64,000 nt of DNA, from NCBI RefSeq assembly GCF_022374895.2, contig NZ_CP092423.2, positions 5,394,001-5,458,000 of the forward strand, given 5' to 3'. Position 1 is the stretch's first letter, and each line of letters opens with the position of its first letter. This document shows positions 17,528 to 26,596 of the stretch, one piece after another. The notes under the pieces were generated by a model that was not told where the DNA came from, did not search any database, and saw only the letters and a list, made by a program, of their open reading frames with translations. This stretch comes from Mycobacterium lentiflavum (GTDB lineage Bacteria; Actinomycetota; Actinomycetes; Mycobacteriales; Mycobacteriaceae). The translations under genes were made by a program, and so were the position numbers.

Positions 17528-18286
17528 GTGGCCGCTATCGACCTGAACGCCGACTTGGGTGAGGGCTTTGGCGTCTGGAGTCTGGGCGATGACGAGGCGA
17601 TGCTCGGAATCGTCACCAGCGCCAACGTCGCGTGCGGTTTCCACGCAGGAGATCCCGCCAGCCTGATGCGGGTGTGCCGATTGGCCGCCGAGCGTGGCGT
17701 GCGCATCGGAGCTCAAGTCAGCTACCGCGACCTGGCCGGGTTCGGCCGGCGCTTCATCGATGTCGCCGTCGAGGATCTCGTCGCCGACGTGGTGTATCAG
17801 ATCGGCGCCTTGCAGGCGATCGCCTGCGCGGCGGGCTCGACGGTTTCCTACGTCAAACCCCATGGCGCGCTGTACAACACCATCGTGACCAATCACGAGC
17901 AGGCCGCCGCGGTGGCATCGGCGGTATCTCTGGCCGACGCCACGCTGCCGGTGCTGGGCATGGCGGGCTCGGCGTTCTTCGAAGAGGCCGCCCGCGTCGG
18001 ATTGCACACCGTCGCGGAGGCTTTCGCCGATCGCGCCTACCAGCCGGACGGCCAGCTGGTTTCGCGCCGAGAGGCCGGCGCGGTGCTGGACGACCCGGCG
18101 GCGATCGCGCAGCGCGTGGTGACGATGGTGTCCTCCGGGCAGATCACCGCCGTCGACGGCTCCCCGGTTGCCGTGAGTGTGGAATCTGTTTGCGTGCATG
18201 GTGATTCACCCGGCGCGGTGCAGATCGCCACCGCGGTGCGCGACCAGCTCGAGGCCGCGGGCATCGACATCAGGCCGTTCTGCTGA
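17528..18286 (+). CDS. pxpA: 5-oxoprolinase subunit A (LamB/YcsF family)
   Basis: 252 residues starting at a GTG 9 bp after the lppH stop. The family hallmarks are present: DLNADLGEGFG at the N-terminus, ACGFHAGDP (about residues 36-44) and YVKPHGALYN (about 111-120). PxpA works with PxpB and PxpC to hydrolyse 5-oxoproline (pyroglutamate) with ATP. Neither pxpB nor pxpC is adjacent or anywhere in this window, so partners must lie elsewhere or this copy is used differently. The stop overlaps the next gene's ATG by one base (TGATG), so translation is coupled to the MBL gene. Confidence 0.88.
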   Translation: MAAIDLNADLGEGFGVWSLGDDEAMLGIVTSANVACGFHAGDPASLMRVCRLAAERGVRIGAQVSYRDLAGFGRRFIDVAVEDLVADVVYQIGALQAIACAAGSTVSYVKPHGALYNTIVTNHEQAAAVASAVSLADATLPVLGMAGSAFFEEAARVGLHTVAEAFADRAYQPDGQLVSRREAGAVLDDPAAIAQRVVTMVSSGQITAVDGSPVAVSVESVCVHGDSPGAVQIATAVRDQLEAAGIDIRPFC

Positions 18287-19206
18287 TGCGGCTCAAGCTC
18301 GGTCGGCCCGACATCGCGCGCTATTCGGATCGATTCGACGTGCCCGCCGCCGACCCCGGCGGCCTCTCGGCGACTTGGATGGGTGTGGCAACACTGCTGA
18401 TCGACGACGGTTCGTCGGCGTTGATGACCGACGGCTATTTCTCGCGCCCGAGCCTGGCGCAAGTCGCGGCCGGCAGGCTCTCCCCGTCGGAAGTGCGGGT
18501 GGACGGTTGCCTGGCCCGGGCGAAGGTGTCGCGGCTGGCGGCCGTCATCCCGGTGCACACCCACATCGACCACGTGATGGATTCCGCACTGGTCGCCGAC
18601 CGGACCGGGGCGCAGCTGGTCGGCGGCGAGTCCGCGGCCAACGTCGGGCGAGGCTACGGCCTGCCGGAGAACCGCCTGATCGTCGCGGTGCCGGGCGAAC
18701 CAATCCGGTTGGGCGCCTTCGACGTAACGCTCATCGAGTCACACCATTGTCCGCCCGACCGGTTCCCGGGCGTGATCGACGCGCCCCTGGTGCCGCCGGT
18801 GAAGGCGTCGGCCTACCGCTGCGGCGAGTCGTGGTCGACGCTGATCCACCATCTGCCGTCGGACAAGCGACTGCTGATTCAGGGCAGCGCCGGCTTCGTC
18901 AGAGGCGCGCTGGCCGGACAGCGCGCCGAGGCCGTGTACCTATCGGTCGGCCAGCTGGGTCTGCGGCCGCGGTCCTACCTGCTCGACTACTGGGCCGAGA
19001 CGGTGCAAGCGGTGGGGGCGCGCCGGGTGATCCTGATCCACTGGGACGACTTCTTCCGTCCGTTGTCAAAGCCATTGCGGGCCTTGCCGTATGCGAGTGA
19101 CGACCTGGACGTCTCCATCCGGGTGCTCGATGAGCTGGCCGCACGCGACGGTGTCGCATTGCACCTGCCGACGGTGTGGCGACGCGAAAACCCTTGGATG
19201 GTTTAG
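18286..19206 (+). CDS. Metallo-beta-lactamase-fold hydrolase
   Basis: 306 residues. The HTHIDH motif (about residues 90-95) is the MBL-fold metal-binding HxHxDH. A later histidine pair (ESHHCPP, about 151-157) and an HWDD segment near residue 245 could complete a dinuclear site. The reaction is unknown; the fold covers lactonases, phosphodiesterases and others. It is equivalent to Rv3577 and lies between pxpA (1-base overlap) and arsB2 (3-bp gap). That arrangement suggests one transcript from lppH onward. Confidence 0.82.
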   Translation: MRLKLGRPDIARYSDRFDVPAADPGGLSATWMGVATLLIDDGSSALMTDGYFSRPSLAQVAAGRLSPSEVRVDGCLARAKVSRLAAVIPVHTHIDHVMDSALVADRTGAQLVGGESAANVGRGYGLPENRLIVAVPGEPIRLGAFDVTLIESHHCPPDRFPGVIDAPLVPPVKASAYRCGESWSTLIHHLPSDKRLLIQGSAGFVRGALAGQRAEAVYLSVGQLGLRPRSYLLDYWAETVQAVGARRVILIHWDDFFRPLSKPLRALPYASDDLDVSIRVLDELAARDGVALHLPTVWRRENPWMV

Positions 19207-19209
19207 GCC

Positions 19210-20451
19210 TTGGCTTTAACTGTTGCGCTGCTGCTGCTTGCTTTGGTCCTGGGGTTCGCCGTCGCGCGCCCGCGAGGATGGCCCGAGGCGCTGGCTGCCG
19301 TTCCCGCTGCGCTCATCGTGGTTGCGATCGGCGCGATCTCGGTGCACCAGGCGGCCCGGCAGGTCGCCGACTTGTCCGGGGTGGTCGCGTTCCTGGGCGC
19401 GGTGCTGGTGCTGGCCAAGCTCTGCGACGACGAAGGCCTGTTCGAGGCCGCGGGCGCCGCGATCGCCCGAACGCCGCGCGGCTCGCACGGACTGCTGCGC
19501 CAGGTGTTCCTCATCGCCGCCACCATCACCGCCGTGTTGAGCCTGGACGCCACCGTGGTATTGCTGACCCCGGTGGTGCTGGCCGCCGTGCGCCGGTTGC
19601 GAACTCCCTTGCGCCCCTACGCCTATGCCACCGCTCACCTCGCCAACGGCGCCTCGCTGTTGCTGCCGGTGTCCAACCTGACCAACCTGCTGGCGTTTCA
19701 CGTCGCGAACGTCTCCTTCACCACGTTCACCCTTGCGATGGCGCTACCGTGGCTGGCCACGGTCACCACGCTTTACCTCGTCTTCCGCGGTTTCTTCGCC
19801 CGCGATCTGCGCGTCGCGCCCGATCCGGACCAACTCGCACCGGCGCCACGGCCGCCGGTGTTCGTGTTGGTGGTGGTGGCGCTGACCCTGGCCGGGTTCG
19901 CCTTCTCCGAGCCGCTGGGAGTGGCCCCCGCGTGGGTGGCGCTGGCCGGCGCCTCGGTGCTCGCGGTGCGCAGCCTGCGCCACCGGCACACCACGGTGGT
20001 GGAAATCCTTGGTTCGGCCCAGGTTTCGTTTCTGGTGTTCGTGCTGGCGCTGGGCGTCGTGGTGCAGGCGGTCACGCTGAACGGGATGGACCGCGTGATG
20101 TCGGCCGTGCTGCCGCACGGGTCGGGGCTGCCGGCGTTGCTCGCCATCGCCGCGGTCGCCGCCGTGCTGGCCAACGTCGTCAACAATCTGCCGGCCACGC
20201 TGGTGCTGCTGCCGCTGGTCGCCCCCGGCGGACCGGTCGCGGTCCTGGCGGTGCTGATCGGGGTCAACATCGGGCCAAACCTGACTTACGTCGGTTCGTT
20301 GTCAAACCTGCTGTGGCGGCGGGTGCTTCGCCAGCACGACGTCGAAGCCGGCGTCGGCGAATACACCCGCCTGGGTCTGTGCACGGTTCCCCCGGCTCTG
20401 GTGATGTCGGTGCTGGCGCTGTGGGGGTCGGCGCGGCTGCTGGGCCTCTAG
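19210..20451 (+). CDS. arsB2: ArsB/NhaD-type integral membrane ion transporter (ArsB2)
   Basis: 413 residues, hydrophobic throughout with about 11 predicted membrane spans. The pattern SLDATVVLLTPVVL (about residues 112-125) and the second half's NVVNNLPATLVLLPL (about 322-336) match the two-repeat ion transporter superfamily that includes ArsB. The start appears to be TTG at 19210, 3 bp after the preceding stop. No arsenate reductase or ArsR regulator lies nearby, so an arsenical substrate is only a family-based guess. It is equivalent to Rv3578. It converges on the LuxR gene with 7 bp between stops. Confidence 0.82.
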   Translation: MALTVALLLLALVLGFAVARPRGWPEALAAVPAALIVVAIGAISVHQAARQVADLSGVVAFLGAVLVLAKLCDDEGLFEAAGAAIARTPRGSHGLLRQVFLIAATITAVLSLDATVVLLTPVVLAAVRRLRTPLRPYAYATAHLANGASLLLPVSNLTNLLAFHVANVSFTTFTLAMALPWLATVTTLYLVFRGFFARDLRVAPDPDQLAPAPRPPVFVLVVVALTLAGFAFSEPLGVAPAWVALAGASVLAVRSLRHRHTTVVEILGSAQVSFLVFVLALGVVVQAVTLNGMDRVMSAVLPHGSGLPALLAIAAVAAVLANVVNNLPATLVLLPLVAPGGPVAVLAVLIGVNIGPNLTYVGSLSNLLWRRVLRQHDVEAGVGEYTRLGLCTVPPALVMSVLALWGSARLLGL

Positions 20452-20458
20452 ACCAACG

Positions 20459-23215
20459 TCAGCGTCGTCCGGCGCAGGGTCCCGATCGGATGATCGACGC
20501 CAGTTCCTCACGCGACTGGGCCCCCACTCGCTGACAGGCCCGGTACACATGGCCCTCGACGGTGCGCACGGACATCACCAGCTGCTCGGCGATGTCCCGG
20601 TTGGACAGACCGGCCACCACGAGTTCGACGACGTCACGCTGGCGGCCCGACAGTTTGATACCCGTCGGAGTCCGCAGTGCCGGGGTGTGCAGCCCGCCGC
20701 ATTCATCGGCTAACTCCCTGGCCAGTGCGGCGGCGTACATGCCGCGCCGATGGTGCTGGCCTTCGTCGAACGCGACGGACGCCTGCGCTGCCGCGTCGGC
20801 GGCGGTGGCCCGGTCACCGATCTCGCGGTAGGCCGCCGAGGCCGCGAGCAGGCCCTCGCCGTCCCCAGCGTGCAAGGCCGCCGCGTGTGCGGCGATGGCG
20901 GCGGCCAGCGGCAGCGACAACTCATCGGCCAGCTCCCGCGCCCGCGCGGCCTGCGAGGCGTCGCCCCATTGAGCCGCGGCCTGAATGCAGGCGAGCTCAT
21001 GGGTGGGCTGGCCGCGATCGCGGGCCAGGCGCGCCGCCTCCTGTGCGCTCGCCACGGCCTCGGTCAGGTGGCCGCTTGCCGCCATCGCCCAGCCGTCGGC
21101 CAGCGCCAATGCGGTGTGCATGAACAGAAACTCCGGCGGCACGCACGAGCGCGCGGCTGCGACGGCATCATTGGCCTCGCCTGCCTGTCCGAGCTTGGCG
21201 TGGGCTTCGGCAAGCGCGAAATAGGTCGCCGGCCGTAATCCCGTTGTGACGGAGTGTATTTGCACTCCAGCAACCGCTTCGTGCACCAACCGGGCGGACT
21301 CCGCGACGGCGCCGCGGGCCAGCGCGGCGTTGCCCAACAGGAAGGAGAGGTTCGCGTAGGCCAGGCCGGGAATCTCGCGGGCCGAGTCGGCCAGTTGCCT
21401 TGCCGTGCTCACGAATTCGTCGATCCGTCCGACCAGCCGGCAAGCCCGGCCATAGACGGCGCCGAACCAATATCGCATGTGGGATGCCTGAAACGACGTC
21501 GTCGCGCGGCGCAGGGCCTGCTCCGCGATACCCGAGAGATCGTCGACCTGACCGAGCGCCCCCATCGCCATGATCAACGCAAGCGAGGCCATCATCGCGT
21601 GAAACCCAGGCAGTTCCGGGAAATCCAATGCGGCTCGGGCGTTTACGACCGCGATCTCGCAGCGCGCCGACACCGCGTCCAGGCATGCCTGCACCGCCAA
21701 CCGCTCCGCCCGCTGCGCCGGCGTCTCGGGGCTTGCGGCCAGGCCAGCGAGAATCGGGACCGCGGCGTGCGGTCTGGCGAGCCACCAGATCAGGTTGGCC
21801 GCCCGCACCGTCGCCCAGTGGTGGCAGCCGGGCTCATCGTCGCAGGCCATCTCGCGCAACGCCGCCTCAGCGGGCTCGCCGCGGCCAAGCAGTACCAGGT
21901 TCATCGCCCGCACCTCGGCCGCTCCGGGCGCGCCGGCTTTCGTGGCGGCGGTGGCGAACCGGTCGGCCAGATCCAGATCGAGCAGCGTCATGGCGTGCCG
22001 CGCCGATTCCAGATACAGCCCGGGGTCGGGATCGAGATCCGACTCGAGCCGCAGCAGCGCGCGGCGCACGGTGGCCTGCATGTCGGCGTCGCCGTCGTCA
22101 GCCAACCGCGCCGCGAGCCGGCCACGGATTTCCGAGAGATACAGCTCGCCGGCGCTCGCGCGGCGCAGCTCCCCGAACAGCGGGTGGGCGAGCCGGGCCG
22201 TCAATCCGGCGGCGGTGCGTTCGATGCTCACCAGGCCCATCCGCTCGGCGGCAGCCACGTCGCTGCGGTCCACCACATCACAGAGCACGCCGATGGCCAG
22301 CGGCTCGCATTGCGACAACGTGTCGACCACCATCGCCATACCCGGGCTCAGGCGGCCCATCTGGCGTCCCAGCGTGTCCGACAGGCTCGCCGAAACCGCC
22401 ACATCGCCGTCCCACATCCACACCCCGGCGGTTTTGCGCATCCGCCCGGCGGCCACCTGGTCGGCCACCAGCTGCCGCAGGAACAGGGCGTTTCCGCCGG
22501 TCAGCTTTTGGAAACGGGCCGCGCTGCGCGCATCGACGGGACCGTCCAGCCTGCTTTCGATGACCTCGCGGGTGGCCGCCGCCGAAAGAGGTTCAAGATC
22601 AAGCCGTTGTAGCAGCCCGTCCTTCCACAACGCCGTCACCGCATCGGGTTCGTCGCTGCCGGTGCGGATTGTGACCACCAGTCGCACCCCGCCCGACTGC
22701 GCCAGCTGATGGACGACGAGGGCAGACAATCCGTCCAGCAGGTGCGCGTCATCGACGCCTACTACGACCTTGCCTCGACGCTGTTGCGCGACAAACGAAT
22801 TGATGACCCGCTGTACATCGGTCAACGGGTTCGACATCGCTTCACCCAGCGACCCGATGAACGCTCCGAGCGGCAGCGCGTGCGCCGAGTCGGTGCCGAC
22901 GATCCATTTCGTCCGCTCCCCCGCCGCCGCGGCCCGCCGCAGCGCCTCGTGGGCCAGCCAAGTCTTGCCCACGCCAGCGGCTCCGGCGACTACCACGCCC
23001 GAGTGATTGCCTACCGCGCTGAGGGCGCGGCGAATGATCCCCAATTCACTGTCGCGCCCGGTCAACGGCTCAGCGCCGATCACTCGGCGACTATAACGGT
23101 GCGGCAGCATCGAATGGGCCGCTTTTGCCGACGTTTCGGTGGGCCGATGTGTAGTGGACACGTAACGGTCGGGTAGTCGACTACGCTGCCGCCGCCAGTC
23201 AGCCGCCATCAGCAT
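20459..23215 (-). CDS. Large LuxR-family (LAL) transcriptional regulator with AAA ATPase domain
   Basis: About 918 residues. The order is an N-terminal P-loop ATPase (Walker A GAAGVGKT, about 80-87; Walker B-like VVVGVDDAH, about 150-158), a long helical TPR-like middle, and a C-terminal LuxR helix-turn-helix (LSGRQRDVVELVVAGLSNRDIAE followed by SVRTVEGHVYRA). LAL proteins sense a ligand through the ATPase/TPR part and activate nearby genes. The start is uncertain: ATG 23215 or 23209 has a weak GAAAG site, a further start at 23275 would overlap the divergent gene, and ATG 23110 lacks a ribosome site. The divergent FAD monooxygenase, 39 bp away, is the obvious candidate target. It is absent from this place in M. 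tuberculosis. Confidence 0.87.
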   Translation of the reverse strand: MLMAADWRRQRSRLPDRYVSTTHRPTETSAKAAHSMLPHRYSRRVIGAEPLTGRDSELGIIRRALSAVGNHSGVVVAGAAGVGKTWLAHEALRRAAAAGERTKWIVGTDSAHALPLGAFIGSLGEAMSNPLTDVQRVINSFVAQQRRGKVVVGVDDAHLLDGLSALVVHQLAQSGGVRLVVTIRTGSDEPDAVTALWKDGLLQRLDLEPLSAAATREVIESRLDGPVDARSAARFQKLTGGNALFLRQLVADQVAAGRMRKTAGVWMWDGDVAVSASLSDTLGRQMGRLSPGMAMVVDTLSQCEPLAIGVLCDVVDRSDVAAAERMGLVSIERTAAGLTARLAHPLFGELRRASAGELYLSEIRGRLAARLADDGDADMQATVRRALLRLESDLDPDPGLYLESARHAMTLLDLDLADRFATAATKAGAPGAAEVRAMNLVLLGRGEPAEAALREMACDDEPGCHHWATVRAANLIWWLARPHAAVPILAGLAASPETPAQRAERLAVQACLDAVSARCEIAVVNARAALDFPELPGFHAMMASLALIMAMGALGQVDDLSGIAEQALRRATTSFQASHMRYWFGAVYGRACRLVGRIDEFVSTARQLADSAREIPGLAYANLSFLLGNAALARGAVAESARLVHEAVAGVQIHSVTTGLRPATYFALAEAHAKLGQAGEANDAVAAARSCVPPEFLFMHTALALADGWAMAASGHLTEAVASAQEAARLARDRGQPTHELACIQAAAQWGDASQAARARELADELSLPLAAAIAAHAAALHAGDGEGLLAASAAYREIGDRATAADAAAQASVAFDEGQHHRRGMYAAALARELADECGGLHTPALRTPTGIKLSGRQRDVVELVVAGLSNRDIAEQLVMSVRTVEGHVYRACQRVGAQSREELASIIRSGPCAGRR

Positions 23216-23254
23216 GGCTTTCGTCAGATAAACGCTCAGCACAGGCGGTGGGCC

Positions 23255-24646
23255 ATGGCGAAGATCGGAATTCACGCGGTGGTATTGGGAGCGAGCATGG
23301 CCGGTCTACTGGCCGCGCGCTCGCTCAGCGAGTTCTATGACGTGGTGACGGTGGTCGACCGCGACCCACTGCCCGACATCGGCGTACCCCGCCGCGGTGT
23401 GCCGCAGGGCAAGCACTTGCACGGCCTGCTGCCCCGCGGCGCGCAGGTCCTCGAGGAATTCTTCTCCGGCATCCTCGACGAGCTGGTCGTCGACGGCGCG
23501 CATTACGTCGACGGGCGGGATCTGTCACAGCTGTACTACGACGTGGGCGGGCACCTGATGGTGCGCACCGGCAGCGCCACCTCGTTCACCGCCTATCTCG
23601 CCACCCGGCCGTTCCTCGAGGATCACGTCCGCGCGCGGCTGCGCACGATCCGCAACGTCACGCTGCTCGACGAGCACGACATCGTTGAATTGACCTCGAC
23701 AACCGACCAGCACCGCGTCAACGGGGCGCAGGTGGTCGACCGCCGGACCCGGGAAGACCGCACGCTGCACGCCGATTTGGTGGTCGACGCGACCGGCCGG
23801 GGCGCCCGCACCCCGGCGTGGCTGGACTCCCTGGGCTACGACCGACCGCGCGAGGACGAGGTCAGAATGGAGCTGACCTACGTCAGTCAGCCGCTGAGCA
23901 TGGCACCGGATGCGCTGCACGAACTTGGCTTCGTCGTCGGGCCAGTGCCGGGTCGGCCGCGCGGGTTGGGAATCCTGCACTCGGAGAACGACACCTGGAT
24001 GTTCACCGTTTTCGGACTTGCGGGTCATGGGCCGCACCCCGACCTGATGTCGATGTGCGACTTCGTCGAAGACTTCGCACCGCCGCACCTGCTGGCAGCG
24101 ATTCAGGCCGCCGAACCCATCGGAGAACCCACCCGGCACCGTACGCCGTCCAGCCGGTGGCGCCGCTACGACAAGATGCGGCGATTCCCCCAGGGCCTGC
24201 TGGTCGTCGGCGACGCAATCTGCAGCTTCAACCCGATTTACGGCCAGGGCATGACGGTAGCCGCACTCGAGGCGTTGACGCTGCGCGATTGCTTACTCAG
24301 CGGCACAAGGGATTTGGCGCATCGATTCTTCCGGGCCGCGGCGGTGCCGATCCGCCAGGCGTGGGAACTGTCGGCCAGCCCCGACCTCTGCCTACCCGAA
24401 ATCGTGGGTACGCCATCGTTGCTTACCCGGCTGCTCAATGCCTATGTCGATCGTGTGCTCACCGCCGCCGAATACGATCCCGACGCCGTCGATCAGTTCG
24501 TCCGAGTGACCGCGCTCGTCGACCCCGCCACCGCGCTACTGCGCCCGGGCATGCTGTGGCGGGTCGCCCTGGCCAACCGCCGCCGACAGCCAGTCGGCCA
24601 GCAGGCCAACGTGGGTCTCGGGCTGGCCGGCAACCTAGCCCGCTAG
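23255..24646 (+). CDS. FAD-dependent monooxygenase-like oxidoreductase
   Basis: 463 residues. It has the N-terminal FAD motif GASMAGLLAAR (about residues 12-22), a DATGRGAR segment (about 179-186) and the second FAD motif GDAICSFNPIYGQGM (about 322-336) of group A flavin hydroxylases. The substrate is unknown. It is divergent from the LAL regulator with 39 bp between starts, so both promoters must overlap and joint control is likely. Its stop overlaps the convergent phosphodiesterase gene by 4 bp. The gene is absent from this place in M. tuberculosis. All flavin-binding motifs look intact. Confidence 0.85.
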   Translation: MAKIGIHAVVLGASMAGLLAARSLSEFYDVVTVVDRDPLPDIGVPRRGVPQGKHLHGLLPRGAQVLEEFFSGILDELVVDGAHYVDGRDLSQLYYDVGGHLMVRTGSATSFTAYLATRPFLEDHVRARLRTIRNVTLLDEHDIVELTSTTDQHRVNGAQVVDRRTREDRTLHADLVVDATGRGARTPAWLDSLGYDRPREDEVRMELTYVSQPLSMAPDALHELGFVVGPVPGRPRGLGILHSENDTWMFTVFGLAGHGPHPDLMSMCDFVEDFAPPHLLAAIQAAEPIGEPTRHRTPSSRWRRYDKMRRFPQGLLVVGDAICSFNPIYGQGMTVAALEALTLRDCLLSGTRDLAHRFFRAAAVPIRQAWELSASPDLCLPEIVGTPSLLTRLLNAYVDRVLTAAEYDPDAVDQFVRVTALVDPATALLRPGMLWRVALANRRRQPVGQQANVGLGLAGNLAR

Positions 24647-25647
24647 CCGCGGCGATAGGCCGGCGGTAGCGGTATGCCGAGGTCGGCCAGCACAGCGCGC
24701 AGCAGCGTCGGATAGTCGGTGATGATGCCGTCGACACCAAAGCCGATCTGGTCACGCATCGCCCCTGCGTCGTTGACGGTCCATGGAATAACCTTGAGCC
24801 CCAAGGCATGTGCATGATCAACATACGGCTTGCCGGTGACCAACGGGTATCTGGGCGAGACGATGTTGGCCCCCACTATCAGCGCCCCGATCATCGCATC
24901 CCCGACCGCTGTGGCATCGATGCCGGCCAGCCACGGCGAATCCGGCGCCCAGGTCTCCTCGTTGTACAAGGCCACCAACGGAATCGACGGTTCGGCCCGG
25001 TGCACCATCGGCAGGGTTCGCCAGTCGAAGCTCTGAATGTCGACGGAAGAGACCTTACCCGCCGACCTGACCGCGCCCAGAATTACGTCGACGAATTCCT
25101 GGGGCTCGGCCGATCGGCCCGGCCGGTCGGCCTCCACCTTCGCTTCGATGTTGTACCGCACCCCCAATGCATTGAAGGACCGGTAGGAGTCGACCAGCGC
25201 GAACACCTCCGGCAAGGTCGCTATCTTGTTGCCCCACAACACTTCAGCCCGGGGAAACTCGGTGAGCAGGCGACCGCAGTCCAAGGTGCGTAGCTGCGCC
25301 AGAGTGAGTTCGTGCACCAGCTTTCCGACGTACGGGTACTGCGGATCGGCGGCAATCGCGGGCCCCGTGTCCATGCATTTTTCGGCGTCGATCGTCGGAT
25401 CGTGCCACACCAAGGGCTGCCCGTCTTTGGTGATGACGATGTCGAGTTCGAGTGTGCTGACGCCTAGTTCGAGTGATTTGGCGAAGGCACGCAGCGATTC
25501 CTCGGTGGTCTCACCACGACCGCCGCGGTGTGCCTGGAGATCGAAGTCGGGTGCTTGCGCCGCGGCCACCGGGAGCGACACCGGCAGCGGCACCAGCAGT
25601 GCGACAGCCGTCAGCACCGCGCCCAGGCGCGCGAGCCGGCCCGGCAC
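24643..25647 (-). CDS. Secreted glycerophosphodiester phosphodiesterase family protein
   Basis: 334 residues with a clear Sec signal peptide (hydrophobic core residues 8-28, then AAAQA). The mature protein opens with the GDPD motif QAHRGGRGETTEES (HRG plus catalytic Glu), continues with STLELDIVITKDGQPLVWHDPTI (metal-binding Glu/Asp and the second catalytic His) and ends with the barrel strand DGIITDYP. The family hydrolyses glycerophosphodiesters to glycerol-3-phosphate and an alcohol, here outside the membrane. The start is GTG, 5 bp after the rlmB-like stop. That suggests read-through from the rRNA methyltransferase gene. Confidence 0.88.
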   Translation of the reverse strand: MPGRLARLGAVLTAVALLVPLPVSLPVAAAQAPDFDLQAHRGGRGETTEESLRAFAKSLELGVSTLELDIVITKDGQPLVWHDPTIDAEKCMDTGPAIAADPQYPYVGKLVHELTLAQLRTLDCGRLLTEFPRAEVLWGNKIATLPEVFALVDSYRSFNALGVRYNIEAKVEADRPGRSAEPQEFVDVILGAVRSAGKVSSVDIQSFDWRTLPMVHRAEPSIPLVALYNEETWAPDSPWLAGIDATAVGDAMIGALIVGANIVSPRYPLVTGKPYVDHAHALGLKVIPWTVNDAGAMRDQIGFGVDGIITDYPTLLRAVLADLGIPLPPAYRRG

Positions 25648-25652
25648 CCCGG

Positions 25653-26585
25653 TTAACTCCTGCGCTGACGCGCGATTTCGGCGAGCACCACCCCGGCGGC
25701 CACCGAGGCATTCAACGATTCGGCATGACCGGCCATCGGTATCGACACCACCTGGTCGCAGTTCTGCCGCACCAACCGGGACAGGCCCTTGCCTTCGGAT
25801 CCGACGACCACCACGATCGGGTCGGTGCCGTCCAGGTCGTCGACCACGGTGTCACCCCCTGCGTCCAATCCGATCACCCGCAGCCCACGGTCGGCCCAAT
25901 TCTGCAGTGTTCTATTGAGATTGGTCGCGCGCGCCACCGGCAGGCGGGCCGCGGCGCCGGCGCTGGTGCGCCAGGCCACCGCCGTCACCGAAGCCGAACG
26001 GCGTTGCGGGATAACCACTCCGTGGCCGCCGAAGGCCGCGACCGAGCGGACGATTGCCCCGAGGTTTCGGGGATCGGAGATGTTGTCCAGCGCGACCAGT
26101 AGCGCCGGCGGCGACTGCAGTGCGGTCGTGAGCAGGTCGTCGGGGTGAGCGTAGTTGTACGGCGGCACCTGCAGCGCGATGCCCTGGTGTAGATGATTGG
26201 CGGTCATCTTGTCCAGGTCGGTGCGGGGCACTTCCAAGATCGCGATGCCCAAATCGGCTGCCCGGGCGACGGATTCGGTCACCCGCTCGTCGGCCTCGGT
26301 GCCCAGCGCGATGTATAGCGCCGTCGCGGGCACCCCGGCGCGCAGGCATTCCACCACCGGATTGCGGCCCAGTACCGTTTCGGTTTCGTCGGTGCGTTTG
26401 GCCGGCCGGCGTTGCTGCGGCTGGCCGGCACGCTTGGCAGCGGGATGGTTGGGGCGCAGGTGAGCGGGCGGCGTGGGACCACGGCCCTCCAAGCCGCGAC
26501 GCCGTTGGCCACCCGAACCGACGGTCGGGGCCTTCTTGCTGCCGGACTTACGTATCGCCCCCTGGCGCCGCGAGTTGCCGGCCAT
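25653..26585 (-). CDS. rlmB: SpoU-family 23S rRNA 2'-O-methyltransferase (RlmB-like)
   Basis: 310 residues. An Arg/Lys/Gly-rich disordered leader (1-65) precedes a substrate-binding domain that begins VLGRNPVVECLRAG. The SPOUT knot methyltransferase domain follows with motif 1 NISDPRNLGAIVRS (about 165-178), motif 2 VVGSEGKGLSRL (about 257-268) and motif 3 SIPMAGHAESLNASVAAGVVL. It should methylate a ribose in 23S rRNA. It is equivalent to Rv3579c, sometimes annotated tsnR-like. It lies 11 bp after cysS, forming a run with cysS, ispF, ispD and carD. Confidence 0.88.
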   Translation of the reverse strand: MAGNSRRQGAIRKSGSKKAPTVGSGGQRRRGLEGRGPTPPAHLRPNHPAAKRAGQPQQRRPAKRTDETETVLGRNPVVECLRAGVPATALYIALGTEADERVTESVARAADLGIAILEVPRTDLDKMTANHLHQGIALQVPPYNYAHPDDLLTTALQSPPALLVALDNISDPRNLGAIVRSVAAFGGHGVVIPQRRSASVTAVAWRTSAGAAARLPVARATNLNRTLQNWADRGLRVIGLDAGGDTVVDDLDGTDPIVVVVGSEGKGLSRLVRQNCDQVVSIPMAGHAESLNASVAAGVVLAEIARQRRS

Positions 26586-26596
26586 CTACTCGTCCA

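Noticed and set aside
17051..18199. A 382-residue minus-strand frame across lppH and pxpA
   Set aside because: Both plus-strand genes have clear family motifs, and the antisense product has none.
19210..20451. Arsenic resistance operon
   Set aside because: Only the membrane transporter is present; there is no arsR, arsC or arsenic-type promoter nearby, so the symbol is kept by family and synteny only.
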